This document shows, in pieces, positions 43,914 to 55,287 of a DNA stretch of 64,000 nucleotides (position 1 is its first letter; each line of letters opens with the position of its first letter). The translations under genes and the position numbers were made by a program. The stretch is from Hyposmocoma kahamanoa. Lineage: Eukaryota > Arthropoda > Insecta > Lepidoptera > Cosmopterigidae. The stretch lies in the NCBI RefSeq assembly GCF_003589595.1, contig NW_020653856.1, forward strand, positions 3,588,741 to 3,652,740, written 5' to 3'. Under the pieces are notes generated by a model. That model did no database searches and was not told the origin of the DNA. It was given only the letters and a program-made list of their open reading frames with translations.

Positions 43914-44057
43914 CCGCCACCTGACCTATTTCATCCGCTACGTAGTAAAGTGAACATAACTGCGTTTCAATTTTGAAGGGTCTGGGTACTGGTGAAATAC
44001 AGGCACATGAGACGTCAACTTGTCTCAGGGTGACGGGCGCAGAGACAATGGCCCTCG

Positions 44058-44203
44058 AATAGTATTAATAACGCGTACACACACATGGACACCAAATTGC
44101 ACCCAAACTCGCGAGAGAAATAAATGTAGGCCATACAAATATTTCTCTCGGCCCGGGAATCGAACCCGGGACCTCTGTGTGGCAGTCCAGCATGGTAACC
44201 GTT
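44058..44203 (-). repeat. Family C SINE copy 10, 5' truncated
   Basis: The body and B box are present (ggcccgggaatcgaacccggg), but the head stops at ggtaaccgtt, lacking the last 18 or so bases. Nested in A copy 14. Confidence 0.9.
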
Positions 44204-44301
44204 AATCAGATCTTTGTGATTGAAAACACAAAAACTGTTACGGACAGGCGTATGGCTTACTACACTGGCACACGACTTGTTCGTCCCATCCCCTGGTATC
44301 A

Positions 44302-45017
44302 CAAAAAAAATTAAGCAATTTTAAAATTACCCCCAAAAAACTGTTACGATTTTTTTACTTGTAGTTTTCACTAAAGATTAAAGAAATTAATATCAAACGC
44401 TTAAAGATTAAAGAAACAGAAGTTACAAACACTAAATAGATTATATAAATATATATAATACCATGTTATCGTGACATGAGTAAATGTCATTTCTCATCAA
44501 TTCTCACGATGTTTTCCTTTACTCTAGGTAATTTGATGTTTAAAGCAAAAAAGGTTTACGGTCACTGCTTCTTTGTTTACATGTTTTTCTAATTCTAAAA
44601 TTCGTTTCGTTCGTTTTTCTAACCTCGAAATTTATTCACTATGTTGTAGTATAGAATAGAGTACAAGGATAGCATCATTTCGTGTTATGAAATTATTTAT
44701 TTCGTAACATTAATGTTAGAATATTTCAATTTAAAATACAATGTCAAAGCATAATGTGATCGTCATTAATCTAAACAATAGTGCTATATTGCTACAATAA
44801 TAATTTTGGCGTCGTATCTCTATGTGGTTATATAATAACCAGAAATAGAGACGAAATGTCATTTAAGTTGTTTGAAAACTATTATGCCAAATCATTACAG
44901 TGACAACTGCGCTCCGATTGGCCAGCCCAGATGTGAAACAGTTGACAGGTGTCAATTGTTTCACTTCAAATCGACCAGTTTAACTTGAGCTTTGCAGATA
45001 TACAAAATATATTTGTG
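44302..45017. other. Unassigned, with one strong hairpin
   Basis: 44933-44964 forms a 14-bp stem with one mismatch and a 4-base loop (gtgaaacagttgac / gtcaattgtttcac). Nothing else recognised. Confidence 0.45.
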
Positions 45018-45520
45018 TTTCAAAAACGAGCGATTCGTTCTGTGTACCGTTTAGGTTCTCGGGTTTCTACATAATTTCATTAAGAAAGAAGATATCCATA
45101 ATATTAACCTCAGAACTAAGTCCAAACTCATGGTACCACGATTTCGTTTAACTTAGGTAAACGATTATTTTATGGAGAACTGTACACGTTTTCACAATAA
45201 GATTCCGGAGCATATATTAAGATTATCATTTCATAAGTTTAAAACTTACATTAAAAGTATTTTAATTGAAAAGTCATATTACAAAATTGAAGAGTATGTT
45301 TTGGATAAAGAAGTATGGAAAGACAGCAAGAGTCTCCATTCCACACAATTATGATTCAAAGTGTATTCCATAACAAGCTTATTTGAAAAGAGCAATCCCT
45401 AGCGTTTCTTGCTCGTTCTTCTCAGGGAGGTCAGCGTAGTGAACAAGCAGTAGTTTAAAAAGTAGCTTAAAAAATGTTTACCTATGGAACGAATGATTAT
45501 TTGACTTTGACATTGAGTAG
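45018..45520 (+). pseudogene. LINE family I, reverse transcriptase C-terminus and 3' UTR
   Basis: Starts with an in-frame RAIRSVYRLGSR (45028-45063), then deletions and frame breaks. It resumes as a 60-codon frame (45172-45351) with RFHNKIPEHILRLSFHKFKT and SYYKIEEYVLDKEVWKD. The UTR is nearly identical to the I copy at 18940-19570. 5'-truncated and frameshifted. Confidence 0.8.
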
Positions 45521-45730
45521 AACAAAGACGCTTAGGAGTCTATACTGCCTCAGCTCGAATTCGAATGTTTCCAGTAGTAATTAATACAGTTCATTTTGCT
45601 TGGATCGAGCGGAAGGGACACAGGTTTTATTTCAGAATTTTTTTTTTACAAGCGTAGTGAAAGCTATTAGAAAAATGTATGTCGTATAGTAAACGTGTTC
45701 TTTTCAGTTCAGTTGATATTAACAAAATCA
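45521..45730. other. No recognisable feature
   Basis: AT-rich; nothing recognised. Confidence 0.4.
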
Positions 45731-45738
45731 TTGGTTAT

Positions 45739-45966
45739 CATTGACTTACAATTATATGGACGTCGGGTCCGCGCTAAAAAGTGTCCGCACTTGTAAGGCG
45801 CTAAAATCGTATACAGAGCCCGACACTCCGCTTTAGTCTTCATTTGTTCTACGGACAGCGCGATACTGCGATGACATAACAATTTAAATTTCGAATAGGT
45901 TGACTTGGGACATTTTTTTCGTGGCTTTTGTATTAGACCCGTCGTCCATTTATTTGTAAGTCAATG
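45739..45966. mobile_element. hAT-like MITE G, copy 2
   Basis: Also 228 bp, differing from copy 1 at only a handful of positions. Exact duplication TTGGTTAT at 45731-45738 and 45967-45974. Confidence 0.95.
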
Positions 45967-45974
45967 TTGGTTAT

Positions 45975-46770
45975 ACATAAAGTAGTTGAATACAGCGGTT
46001 TTCTTGAAAAATTTCAAGGTAGGATTAGGTTTTTTATATCGCGACAATTTTTTTAAATCGTGTTTTCACGTAGCTTAGTAATCAGTGTATATATGCTCAT
46101 TTTACGATACAAAGTGATTGATTCACGAACCATTTCAACAGCCATTTGATTCTTAATGTGAAATATAAAGAAATAGATTTCTCAATATCATCGAGGCCCG
46201 CGCTCTGGGACACCGTATCTCAGGGGCCGGAAACGGTTCCCCTTTAGAAAACTAAGTTTGTCCTTTGGTAGAAGAAGTTGCAAGCCTTGTGATCACTGGA
46301 GACTTCAACAAAGCAAGGTTTGTTATCTTAAACAACATGTTGATGTTACGTTGTGATTTTAGCAATTTCGAGACAATCTCAAAATTGCCAACATTCGCTT
46401 TGTACAGTCGCACTCTCAGTTTCGAGTTAACACAGATTACGGAAACAATAAACCGTAGGAAACCGTTCTGTTGTTTTATTTGTTTCGCGAACGATACAAA
46501 TAAACTTGGCTTGTTTGTTCTGTTGGAATTCTGAGGTAGTAAATGTATACCACCTACGTTGCGAACGTTAGAGACTCAAAGATAACGAGGAAAATTATGA
46601 GAATGATAATACATGTTAGGTACTTGACTCCGTACCTTTATTGTTTTCGTGTCGCAAACGAAACCCATCATAAATAGCACGTTAAAATTCGATTTTTTTT
46701 ACGTTCCGATTCCTGCGGTCATTATATTTGCGAATAAACTATCTTCAACATCCATCTTCATCATGTTTTT
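45975..46770. other. No recognisable feature
   Basis: The 89-codon ORF at 46265-46534 contains SLVITGDFNKARF, which recalls the GDFN of an endonuclease domain, but neighbouring motifs are absent. I regard it as chance. Confidence 0.35.
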
Positions 46771-47043
46771 AGTAGCAGCAGAGCGGCTTGTGAAAGGGTT
46801 TGTTCCTGGAAGTACTATCGCCGTACCTGTTTCTGTTGCCAAGCAGTAATGTGAGAATTATTGCGTGCCAGTTTTGAAGGGTGCTGTTGAAGTTACAGCA
46901 CATGGGACTTGTCAACTTATGTCTCAGGGTGACGGGCGCAGTGGCAGTGCCCCTCAGATCTTTGCGATTTAAAGCTTTGAGTGGCCCTGCGACTGCTATG
47001 GAGAGGCTTAGCACCAGACGCACGACTTGCCCCGTCACTTCAG
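46771..47043 (+). repeat. Family A copy 15, near full length
   Basis: Sense copy from agtagcagcagagcggcttgtg to gccccgtcacttc. A good reference copy for the sense strand. Confidence 0.9.
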
Positions 47044-47044
47044 A

Positions 47045-47285
47045 GTCTATTCTACCTCAAATGGCTTTGGTTGATACCACATAACAGTGAGAATGTTGAA
47101 TCATTCACTTTGGAGAAAATGTATAGTAAAATTGAGGATATGCTCTGATTACTATACGGTGTGAAAACATTCCTAAAAATTTTTACGATAGAAAAAAAAA
47201 ACAAGAAAATCGCTATATTCTATAGGTACTTTAGGTACTAATTAGAACACGTGTACTATACGATATACATTTTGTATTGTAGTTG
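47045..47285 (+). repeat. Repeat N copy 2, uninterrupted
   Basis: Contiguous version of the two blocks found at 11370-11486 and 12013-12200. It follows directly on A copy 15. Confidence 0.65.
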
Positions 47286-47321
47286 GATCTCGCGCCAACG
47301 TAATACTAGCTCACTATGTCA

Positions 47322-47910
47322 CTCTGAGACGTACGTTGGCAAATCCCTTCTGCCTGTAATTTCAGTAGCACCTTCACCCTTCAAAACAGGAACACATTCA
47401 CATTACTACTTGGCGGCATAAATAAGTAAGGTGACAGTACTTCCCTGAACAAACTCTTTCATATCCGCTCACGCGATACGTGCAGCCGTAGACGCATACC
47501 ACACCTAGAGGTGCCGGTGATGATTTTATACCGATTTATCGGATATCGAAGTTATAACAGGTAAAAGAACTAATACTAATTGCTTTTTCGGTAACTACTC
47601 TAGCAAACCATAAAGTTTTTAATGCCTGGGTCTGTCATTTAAAAAAAATAAACAACTTTAAAAATACGTCACGACAATCGTGTGTGTTATTGTTTTGGGC
47701 TGGTGATTTCGGTGTTTATTTATTGAAAACATACCGTAAGTAGCGTTTTTTAAGTTTACCCTGAATATAAATGTTTATAAACTATACTTTAAGGAGTAAT
47801 TTCATGGTATTTAAACTGAATCCTTTTCTAATTTGCGAAACCAAATAGCCGTCATTTTGCGGTAGGATGGGCGCAACGCGTGAGCGGATAAGCAGCTCTA
47901 CTGCTACTGC
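47322..47910 (-). repeat. Family A copy 16, split by MITE Q
   Basis: Antisense A from gtcactctgagacgtac to cctgaacaaactctttca (47461), resuming agcagctctactgctact (47891-47908). Q lies between. Confidence 0.85.
47464..47888. mobile_element. MITE Q, copy 2, TA target
   Basis: Perfect short inverted ends TCCGCTCACGCG and CGCGTGAGCGGA, with TA on both sides (47462-47463 and 47889-47890). This gives a clean insertion into an A copy. TA targets suggest Tc1/mariner-like mobilisation. No ORF. Confidence 0.8.
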
Positions 47911-48159
47911 CTACATCTCATATTTATTATATATGAAAGTCGTGCGTGCAAACATGGACTTGCAAGATTTCTGCAACATAAGAAGTCTCTGTTTGATTTG
48001 TCAATTCGAAACCTCCATGTTTGTTGACACTGCACTGCTTACAGTATATCTATTGGAAATATATATGGAAAAGATAATTATGTACAGAAGTTCTTATGTT
48101 CTCTGAATTGCTGCCTATACATTAGAAATGAACGTATATTCATCTGGTCTATTTATTAA

Positions 48160-48325
48160 TTGACTTCAAGAAATAGGAGTACGTTCTCGTTTCGACTGTT
48201 TTTTTTTGTGTATGATACTTTTGCATTAATAAGAGTTTATCTGAGTAATAGTCCTGTTCAAATTTGAAGAATATATTCCACTTCTAAGGGTGGCATTCCA
48301 CAAACTTTTGAGGTACGTTTTTTTT
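48160..48325 (-). repeat. Family D copy 9
   Basis: Degenerate complement of D: ttgacttcaagaaataggagtacg, atattccacttctaagggtggc and ccacaaacttttgagg. Confidence 0.75.
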
Positions 48326-48372
48326 CAAACGTTTCGGGGACTTACAGATCCCACGTCGAGCGCGATCAAGGT
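48326..48372 (-). repeat. Family B core, decayed
   Basis: ttttcaaacgtttcggggacttacagatcccacg parallels the 62235-62279 hairpin core (GAAACGU, stem and loop). Confidence 0.45.
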
Positions 48373-49082
48373 CCAAAAAATTAATTTTAAATCCAATTAT
48401 ATAGCACATTACAAGTCATTGACTAGCAATCACCGCTTTTACAAATAGGATTTAGATGGGATAGGAAATTTCAACCTGTCTCATGTTTAAATGACGTCAG
48501 CAAGAATGTTCTTTGCCAAAAACGCAATTTGGCAAATGTGACGCCATTTTACAGCTTCCAAGTAAGTCGATCATAAAGAATAAGTTCGTTATGATATTTG
48601 TGGAAAAGTAAATACGGAGTAAAGTATTTTATTTAGAATGAAAAAGGGATAATTTTCGAAGAAAGGATCAGGAAACTGGTAGATTGCTGGTTTTTTCGAA
48701 GCATTTTATCCTTACGTCGTTGATATACCACACACTCACACGAAGCTTTTTGCTTTTTTCCTAATGCATACGGAAAGGGAATGGAATATAGCGGCTGTTT
48801 ACCGAAAACCTTGATTACTGGGACTATTCAACGCCAAAGTCAAGTTAGATTGTGGCCAAGTATGCGTCAATTTTTTGTGAATAAACAATAATTATTTATT
48901 CAGGAAAAAGAAAGGTTTGTATTAATAATTATAACAAACTAGAAGAGCAATTGTGCAAGAAATAATTGAATATCGTGGTGGTGAAAATTCCTGACATTCA
49001 CTGAACTTAATTAGAAGAAACGTAATTTTCTTATGATATGATATACTACCCAGACGGCAAAACGGTTTTCACGGTGGGCACT
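48373..49082. other. No family match, except a short E tail
   Basis: 48927-48955 (tttgtattaataattataacaaactag) is the end of a family E SINE. The rest is unassigned. Confidence 0.4.
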
Positions 49083-49380
49083 AGAATAGAATAGAATAGA
49101 ATACGTTTATTTGCCAGAATACAGTAATTACAAAGGTCTTAAGTAAAATTAGGTACATTGTATTCAACCTGCAAGCAGATGTGCAAATATTAATGGGATT
49201 CAATGTTTCTTTAGTCTCTATAGTTTCTAATTAATGTAATGAATTTGTAAATTCTAAGTATTCTTTATTACTATAGAAGCAATGTGTCAAAAGCCATTTT
49301 GTCAATTTTAGTTTAAAAGTATGTCCTTGTAACAATTTAATTTCGTTTGGTAATTTATTGTAAATAATTATACACATGTT
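49083..49380 (-). pseudogene. LINE reverse transcriptase C-terminus and tail
   Basis: The complement of 49232-49380 reads IYNKLPNEIKLLQGHTFKLK, continuing LTKWLLTHCFYS to a stop. This YNKLP...FK.KLKK.LL pattern closes non-LTR ORF2 proteins. The 3' end has a GTATTCTATTC-type (AGAAT)n tail at 49083-49103. It lacks everything upstream. Confidence 0.6.
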
Positions 49381-50180
49381 GAAGCAGTTGATGAGGAGGT
49401 CCCGGGTTCATAAGCCTGAACTTCCATTTACACATCTTGCCTACCTGGGCTCCAAATTTGCTTATATTCCTGGAACCACTGGACATTGTAATTACGTTGA
49501 GACTCTACTGAGATCATATTGCGGCCATTCTCACATTCGGTGTTCTCAGCCTAATTACCATTCTCAGCCTAATGCCATTGTTTTTTCTCGCTTATTATAT
49601 CCGGTAAGATTAAAATATGAACAACTTTAGCTAAACTACCAATATGTCTAAATGGCATTGGAATAGACAAAGCAGTTTTCGAGTTATTATAACACAACAC
49701 AAATATTTATGGATACGGTAATGAGAAAGTTCAAATATTTTTACGAAAAACCGAGGATACTTATGATAGTAGTTGTGATTCTGCTGAAATCGAATTGCAA
49801 TGGTAGTTAAGTCAACATCGTGTCATTGGAATGGCAGTAATGGCATTCATTCATTCAATCACTAACGATCGATGTTGCTTTACTAAACTTCCATGGAAAT
49901 TACTATGCATATTTTATTTTATATCGCCTTCAATGAGTAATTTAGTCTTCAAATTATGTACTATGCACCCTATATACATACTACATCATTGCCGTACCAT
50001 ATATAGACTCGCCATTGAAAAGCGGAATGGTCGTTTAATAGTCACTCGAGGGCTAGCCACTGACAAACCACTAATCTTAACTTTTAACTGAATACCAAAC
50101 GTACAAAATCCTACCATGGACACTCTGTAGACATACAACGGAGATGATTTAAAATTATCAAATTTGGAACCCTTCTTGAT
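49381..50180. other. No recognisable feature
   Basis: 49393-49412 (gaggaggtcccgggttcat) may be a scrap of a C SINE B box. ORFs of 84 and 86 codons are unconvincing. Confidence 0.35.
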
Positions 50181-50184
50181 GTTA

Positions 50185-50585
50185 TGGATGCAAAGCCTGG
50201 ACGCTGACTTTGAAAGAGGAGAACAAGGTCATAGTGGCGCAGAGGAAAATCTTTTGGAAGATTCTGGTACTAACTAGGGAAGAAGATGAAGCCTGGCGAA
50301 AGACGAAAAATATAGATATCGATGATCTGGTAAAAGAGACGTCATGGGAGAGACTATCAGCCCGACTGGGCTGGTTTAGCCACGTCGTGAGGATGGGTGA
50401 GGATCGTACAGCCAAGAGAGCATATCTGGAGCAACCGACTGGCAGACTAGTCGGACGGCCTAGACATCGCTGGATCGACCAAGTCCATAAAAAAAACGGC
50501 ACAGAAGTGAGAAGAGTGGCGCATCTTAGTGTCAATGGCCAAGATCCACTTCGGGTCGCTAAGCCAGCGAAGTAAGTAAGATTTG
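50185..50585 (+). pseudogene. RTE-like LINE reverse transcriptase C-terminus
   Basis: The 121-codon frame 50210-50572 includes WERLSARLGWFSHVVRMGED, RTAKRAYLEQPTGR and GRPRHRWIDQV. The W.GHV.RM..DR..K..Y...P.G.R..GRPR.RW.D pattern is characteristic of the region after the reverse transcriptase domain of RTE-like elements. No upstream polymerase motifs are present, so this is a 5'-truncated dead copy. The long opposite-strand ORF is its shadow. Confidence 0.75.
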
Positions 50586-50934
50586 GGACTTGTCGATTCG
50601 AGGACCTCCACAAGGGCCACTGCAGATCGTAACCCAAAAAAAAGAAACTAAAACAAAGTTATGACGTCATATTAATGTCACAGTCATAAGAAAGTATTCA
50701 ATAGTGCTCAAGTTACACAAGAGAGACTAAACATGGCTTAACAAAGGCATCACTTGAGCTTTAACCGTGAGTTATAATTACGTGAGGAAACATTAAACAG
50801 ACCAATATAATAACTGTTACATGTTAGACGTATGACGTAATGGTTCTAATAAAACGAAAACCGATGTTGATTGGTTTGTGTTAGTTTACATTGAAAATAC
50901 AATATGATTTATGTAAACACGATGACTATTGATA
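50586..50934. other. No recognisable feature
   Basis: Nothing recognised. Confidence 0.4.
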
Positions 50935-51062
50935 ACCTCGGTGGCCAAACGGTTTGCTCTGTGGGCGTTGAATGTAGAGGTCCCGGGATCGATTCCCGGT
51001 AAAACAAATTTGAGAAATTAACTTTTCTTAATGATGCTTGATAACCGTTCTGCCACGAAGGC
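50935..51062. repeat. C-like tRNA-derived head, inverted pair
   Basis: + strand cctcggtggccaaacggtttgc and ggtcccgggatcgattcccgg give an A box and B box with a different spacer from family C. About 30 bp later a minus-strand head piece (ttgataaccgttctgccacgaaggc) follows. A variant SINE subfamily, rearranged. Confidence 0.6.
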
Positions 51063-51437
51063 ATATGAGCTTTAGTTATTTACTTTGGGATCAGAGCAAC
51101 GTGTGTGATGTTTTTTATGTTTATTTATTTATATTTAGGTGTATTTAATTTTCTTCGTATATTTAAGATAAATCGTTCACTATACCCTGAAGGTTACCCA
51201 TGCTCAATAGCGGGACATATATAGATTTGCTATAACGTAGCATTGGGCAAAAGGGGACATTGGTTCAGGATCAGCGGAAATAATCGGGCAGTAAAGTTAA
51301 TTCCGTCTCACAGACATTGCACCGCACAGCCGGCATTCATGTCTAAGTGCTTCGTCCTTTTGGGGACCAAAATATCCCACCCTTCTTAACGGCCACAGAC
51401 TAATTGCATTCATATACTTAACAGTGAAACATCTTCG
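51063..51437. other. No recognisable feature
   Basis: Nothing recognised. Confidence 0.4.
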
Positions 51438-51520
51438 GATTTTTTTATGTTACCAAGTTGCGAGACGAACGGGTCATGCGCCTGGTGGTTAGCGATATGC
51501 CTGTCCATAACAGTTGCAGT
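51438..51520 (-). repeat. Family A copy 17, fragment
   Basis: From ttttttatgttaccaag to cctgtccataacagttgcagtg. It stops just before a perfect 24-bp palindrome at 51527-51550. Confidence 0.8.
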
Positions 51521-51550
51521 GAAGTGATTATCTATGAATTCATAGATAAT

Positions 51551-52139
51551 AATGATCAATAGGTTAGACCCTTAGTTCCTAGAGTGGTCCAGGTGGCCCT
51601 CAGGGGTCCACTGGAGACTCGACGAAAAAAAGGGGGGTTCACTATTTGTAATCGGGTGTCTACGTAAATTTATCTGCTTTCGATAGTGAAGAACTAAAAT
51701 GTTGGCTTGACTTCACCTATCGATGCAGGTAGATAATATTTTGAGAGGCTGAGCGACTGGTACTTGTAAAAACTTGCATATTCCGTATTCAGTACAACGT
51801 GCCTTTACTTTTTTGACAACCACTCACAGCACTATTAATTAAATTCTCACTTTTTTTCGAAAACTATTAATTAGAACTCAGCAATTTGCGTTGCAAATTT
51901 CCATAGTTAGATCTAATCTTCACATTTTTTGTCGAGTGTTGGGAATATGATGGAAATGTAGCTGCAGGGGGTCCACCGGAACCAGCTAAATTCTGAAAGT
52001 GGTCTATGAGACTTGCTAACTCAGGAGCTGGGCGCTTAACATATCTCCCGGGTTCAATTTTTTGTTGTTCTGTTACTCACAGTACAAGAAATGCCGTAGT
52101 TTGAAATCAGGTAGTTGAAATTTAATTAAATTAACGATT
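51551..52139. other. Unassigned
   Basis: Contains gtggtccaggtggccctcagggg near 51575 and gcagggggtccaccgg near 51965. These might be ends of a decayed DNA element, but no clear inverted pairing or target duplication was found. Confidence 0.35.
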
Positions 52140-52225
52140 TAATCCTGTCAACCCACTTCTGAGCACGGGTTCCCTCTAAGAAGATGGGTAGGGTTTAAGC
52201 TTTAGTAGTAATTTGATAGGTTTTC
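52140..52225. repeat. Repeat K-like fragment
   Basis: aacccacttctgagcacgggttccctctaagaag and gggtagggtttaagc are a diverged version of the motif at 54355-54420. Confidence 0.45.
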
Positions 52226-52321
52226 TAGGATTTATGACCCTTTTTCGACGTGCTAATTTCACGCCATTTCCTACTAAATACTTATAAATTTCCGTAACTT
52301 AAATTTAAAATTCTGTCCTTA

Positions 52322-52522
52322 TCCTCTGTGATCGATCGATTACCATGCTGGGCTACCACGCAGAGGTCCCGGGTTCGATTCCCGGGCCGGGATAAATATT
52401 TGTATATCCTTCATTTATTTGTCTCGTGAGTTTTGGTGTAAATTGTGATTGTTTAATGTGTGTCCATGGCAACTGCGATGCAAAGTTTCCCTAGCGCGGG
52501 GCTATGAGTGTGTGCGTTCATG
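52322..52522 (+). repeat. Family C SINE copy 12
   Basis: Head partly rearranged (cctctgtgatcgatcgattacc). B box, body and end (gcgcggggctatgagtgtgtgcg) intact. Confidence 0.9.
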
Positions 52523-52764
52523 TTGTTACGATCAGTAACGTTTTGAACATTTTTAAGGAATTCGACTTCAGAACATCACATACGTTGCCCAAAGGAAGTA
52601 ATTAAAGCACGTGTGTTAACCGCCGTTACCGACTTCCTAATCGGAAACTACAACTGTACCATAAACACTCAAATACGAGACAATATACAAATATTTTTTA
52701 AATTTTTAATGTCAAGATGTTTCATAATGACATTCAATTGTTTTTGTGTACTCCACTAGTTTCC

Positions 52765-52945
52765 AAAAAGTATTAATACAAAAATCGAAGACTTAGAAAA
52801 AAGTCTTTCGATCCGGCTGACGAGACGCTGTGCCAACCATATGCTAATGCCACGGAACGAACCAGCGGACCTTACAATTTTTTCTATGTGCTTATTGCAG
52901 ATCTTTAAGTGAAGAAATAGATTTCTAACCGACGGCGCTGCGGCA
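52765..52945 (-). repeat. Family E copy 7
   Basis: Has actccactagtttcc before the terminus, then tattaatacaaaaatcg. The tRNA-like core has a deletion around the B box, followed by the distal body (tctatgtgcttattgcagatcttt). Confidence 0.75.
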
Positions 52946-53541
52946 TGAAAATAAAATACAATACTAGAAAAAAAAAATGCAAATAGTATTTATTATTGAC
53001 AGCACGTGTCAAAATGGTCCATGACTCAGCTACAGAATGCAATAAACACACTGCCCTCGTTTATATTCTGCCATAGCCTGTTAAGGTCAAGAAGTACTAA
53101 ACCCAGATGTATGAACAATTCAACGCAAATTTTAAGAAACCTGCATGTCAGGATTGCTTGAAAAGTAGCCATTGTTCGCGCTTTCGTCTGAATTTAGGTA
53201 ATAATAAAGACACTGCCCCTCGTAAAGGACAGACTGGTCAGCCCCGACGCTAGCTCATATAACGCCCGAAGCGTCCAATATCCTGGCACCCAGTAGCCAC
53301 GTGATCAAAATCGATTACTTAGGCCACAATTTCGCGACGTTGTGCGTTCGGTGGGGTATTCAAAGTTTGTACATTGTAGGATGCCTCCAGCATAATACTC
53401 ACGTTTGCGCGCAATGTACGCGCAAACCTTTAACGCCCCGCTGAACGCACCACGTTTCCGAATTTGCGACCTTACAGTTATAATGTTCCCTAATGATCGG
53501 AATTTCGAGTTTTGTCTGAGTATAGTATCCACATTTTTTTT
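52946..53541. other. No family match; one hairpin
   Basis: 53402-53426 is a 9-bp-stem hairpin (gtttgcgcg / cgcgcaaac). Nothing else recognised. Confidence 0.4.
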
Positions 53542-53726
53542 CACACATTCGTAGCCCCGCACTAAGGAAACCCTGTATCGCGGGTGCCATGGATATACAC
53601 ATAGATAACCTTAAATCACATCCAAACTTACTAGAGAAGAAATGTAGGCCATTCAAATATTTCTTCCGACCCGAGACCTCTGCGTGCAGACCAACGTGGA
53701 AACCGTTCGACAACGGAGGCAGTTGA
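53542..53726 (-). repeat. Family C SINE copy 13
   Basis: Complement of the full C unit, diverged and with small deletions around the B box (cttccgacccgagacc). Confidence 0.85.
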
Positions 53727-54354
53727 TATAACAATTCTGTACTGTAGCATCATTTAAAGCGATATTGCAGAAAAAAATGAGGGTAGAAAAAGAGGGTGAA
53801 ACTTACTTTCACCTTTTGTCACGAGCGGCCTCTTCGCCCTCTTCGCCGCACACCCTACACCATAGGTAAAGCTGGCACCGAGACAGGTCATTTAATATTT
53901 TAAATGCGGCATATAATAAAAACAAGCGGTCAATTACGCAGGATATTTAAAGGTGCGCTAACTGAGGAGAGGTCAAATGATGTGTCTGACCGACGATAAC
54001 TATACGCCCTTTAACGTCGCTCTAGGCCTTGCCTTGCTGAATCGTCAAGTCCATCAAACCCTTTTACATATCTGCGTTGGGCTGCCTTCCTCGCCGAAAC
54101 AGACTATTGTACACTACGCAGGAGGGATCCGCGTTAAAAAACAAAAGGAGTCAGGGAGTAAAGCAGGGAGTAGTTGGTGAAGAGTGGGTGAGGAATAGGA
54201 TACTGTTCATACTGAGAAGCCGAACAAGCAATCTCCAGATGAATCTGTAGAACTAATATGTACACAATACTGCCCTGCTAATTGTAAACGCAGCACTTGT
54301 AAAATAGCGGTTCAGAGAAAAACGCGAGAAACATATTTTTCAACACCTATCAAC
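53727..54354. other. No recognisable feature
   Basis: A more GC-balanced stretch with no family match. The 67-codon ORF at 53977 is unconvincing. Confidence 0.35.
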
Positions 54355-54420
54355 CCTTTTTTATGTCCCACTGCTGGGCACGGATCTCCTCTCACGCGAG
54401 GGTTTAGGCCGTGTTACGCC
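54355..54420. repeat. Repeat K fragment
   Basis: ttttttatgtcccactgctgggcacgg, ctcctctcacgcgagggtttaggcc: a recurrent lepidopteran SINE-like string, the complement of the motif at 10860-10895. Confidence 0.5.
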
Positions 54421-55287
54421 TCACTCTAGGGGTGTCCACTCAGAAAATACATCTGGTCAAGAAAAGCCAGGAACTTCAAAAAAAATAGTGCATCGGAAAG
54501 ACGTACATTTATAGGTGAAAAAAAAACTAAGGTAAACTGTTTAAAATAGACAAATAAGTTCCATACATATTCAATTGTTCACTTAGAGAAGACTGAAATA
54601 AGCTAGGATTATAAATACAATTACAACAAAGACTAAATGACTTACAATATCAAATTGAAACACAGAGACACGCCAGAGTTAATGTTTCCTATGATTCGAT
54701 GTTTTTATTAAAAAATATCGATGCGTCGAATAGAATTTCTTCTTGCCAAAACATCGAATCAATCCGAAGTATCGTACGATGAACATTGAATGGATTCGAT
54801 ACATCGATGTACCTCACTCGCTTTATGCGGATTGGGGACTTTGCACGTTTTCTGAAGGTATGAAACACTTCTTCGACGTGCAGGTATTATCACGATGTTT
54901 TTCTCAAATTTAATTTCTCACATAAATTCCGTGAAATTTAGAGATGCGAGTCTGGATTCGTATTCACGGCCTTTGCTAAAGAGGCGGTATGTCAAATCAT
55001 CAGGTTACCACTACTTACATACATTTTCCTATGATATATATTGTGATGCTAGAGGACAATGTAAATTTCTATAAACTTATCTGCCGGAGACACTTGCAGT
55101 TTCGCATGTTGTTGAGACAGAAACGTGTGACGACGGACTAACGGCAAATGCGTTTGTCTTGTCCAACCGTCGTTCGACTGACGTCGTCAGGCTGTGAACA
55201 ACTTTGCAGACCACCGACATGAAGTTAGTTAATTAATTATTTATACCGATAGGACATTTCGGTATCTGACCATCTGATTTTTTGAAA
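54421..55287. other. No recognisable feature
   Basis: 54695-54815 has several atcgat/attcgat strings. tagagatgcgagtctggattcg at 54940 resembles a hAT-type end but no partner was found. Confidence 0.35.

Larger units (their letters stand above)
43445..44301 (+). repeat. Family A copy 14, carrying two insertions
   Basis: Sense A from agagttcgtccaggg to ttgttcgtcccatcccctgg. It is interrupted first after gccgccacct by a GC-rich retroposon, and then after the ggccctc block by a C SINE. Pieces between the insertions (tttgaagggtctgggtactgg, ctcagggtgacgggcgcag) confirm they are one copy. Confidence 0.85.

Noticed and set aside
43471..43953. Proline/arginine-rich ORFs
   Set aside because: They fall in the GC-rich retroposon and reflect composition; no start context or domain.
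46265..46534. Endonuclease domain suggested by GDFN
   Set aside because: The motif is isolated; none of the other exonuclease-endonuclease-phosphatase motifs are present.
50182..50637. 151-codon minus-strand ORF, longest in the window
   Set aside because: It is the antisense shadow of an RTE-like reverse transcriptase fragment that has clear motifs on the + strand.
51570..51985. DNA transposon bounded by gtggtccaggtgg and ggggtccaccgg
   Set aside because: The two strings do not form a consistent inverted repeat and no target duplication is visible.
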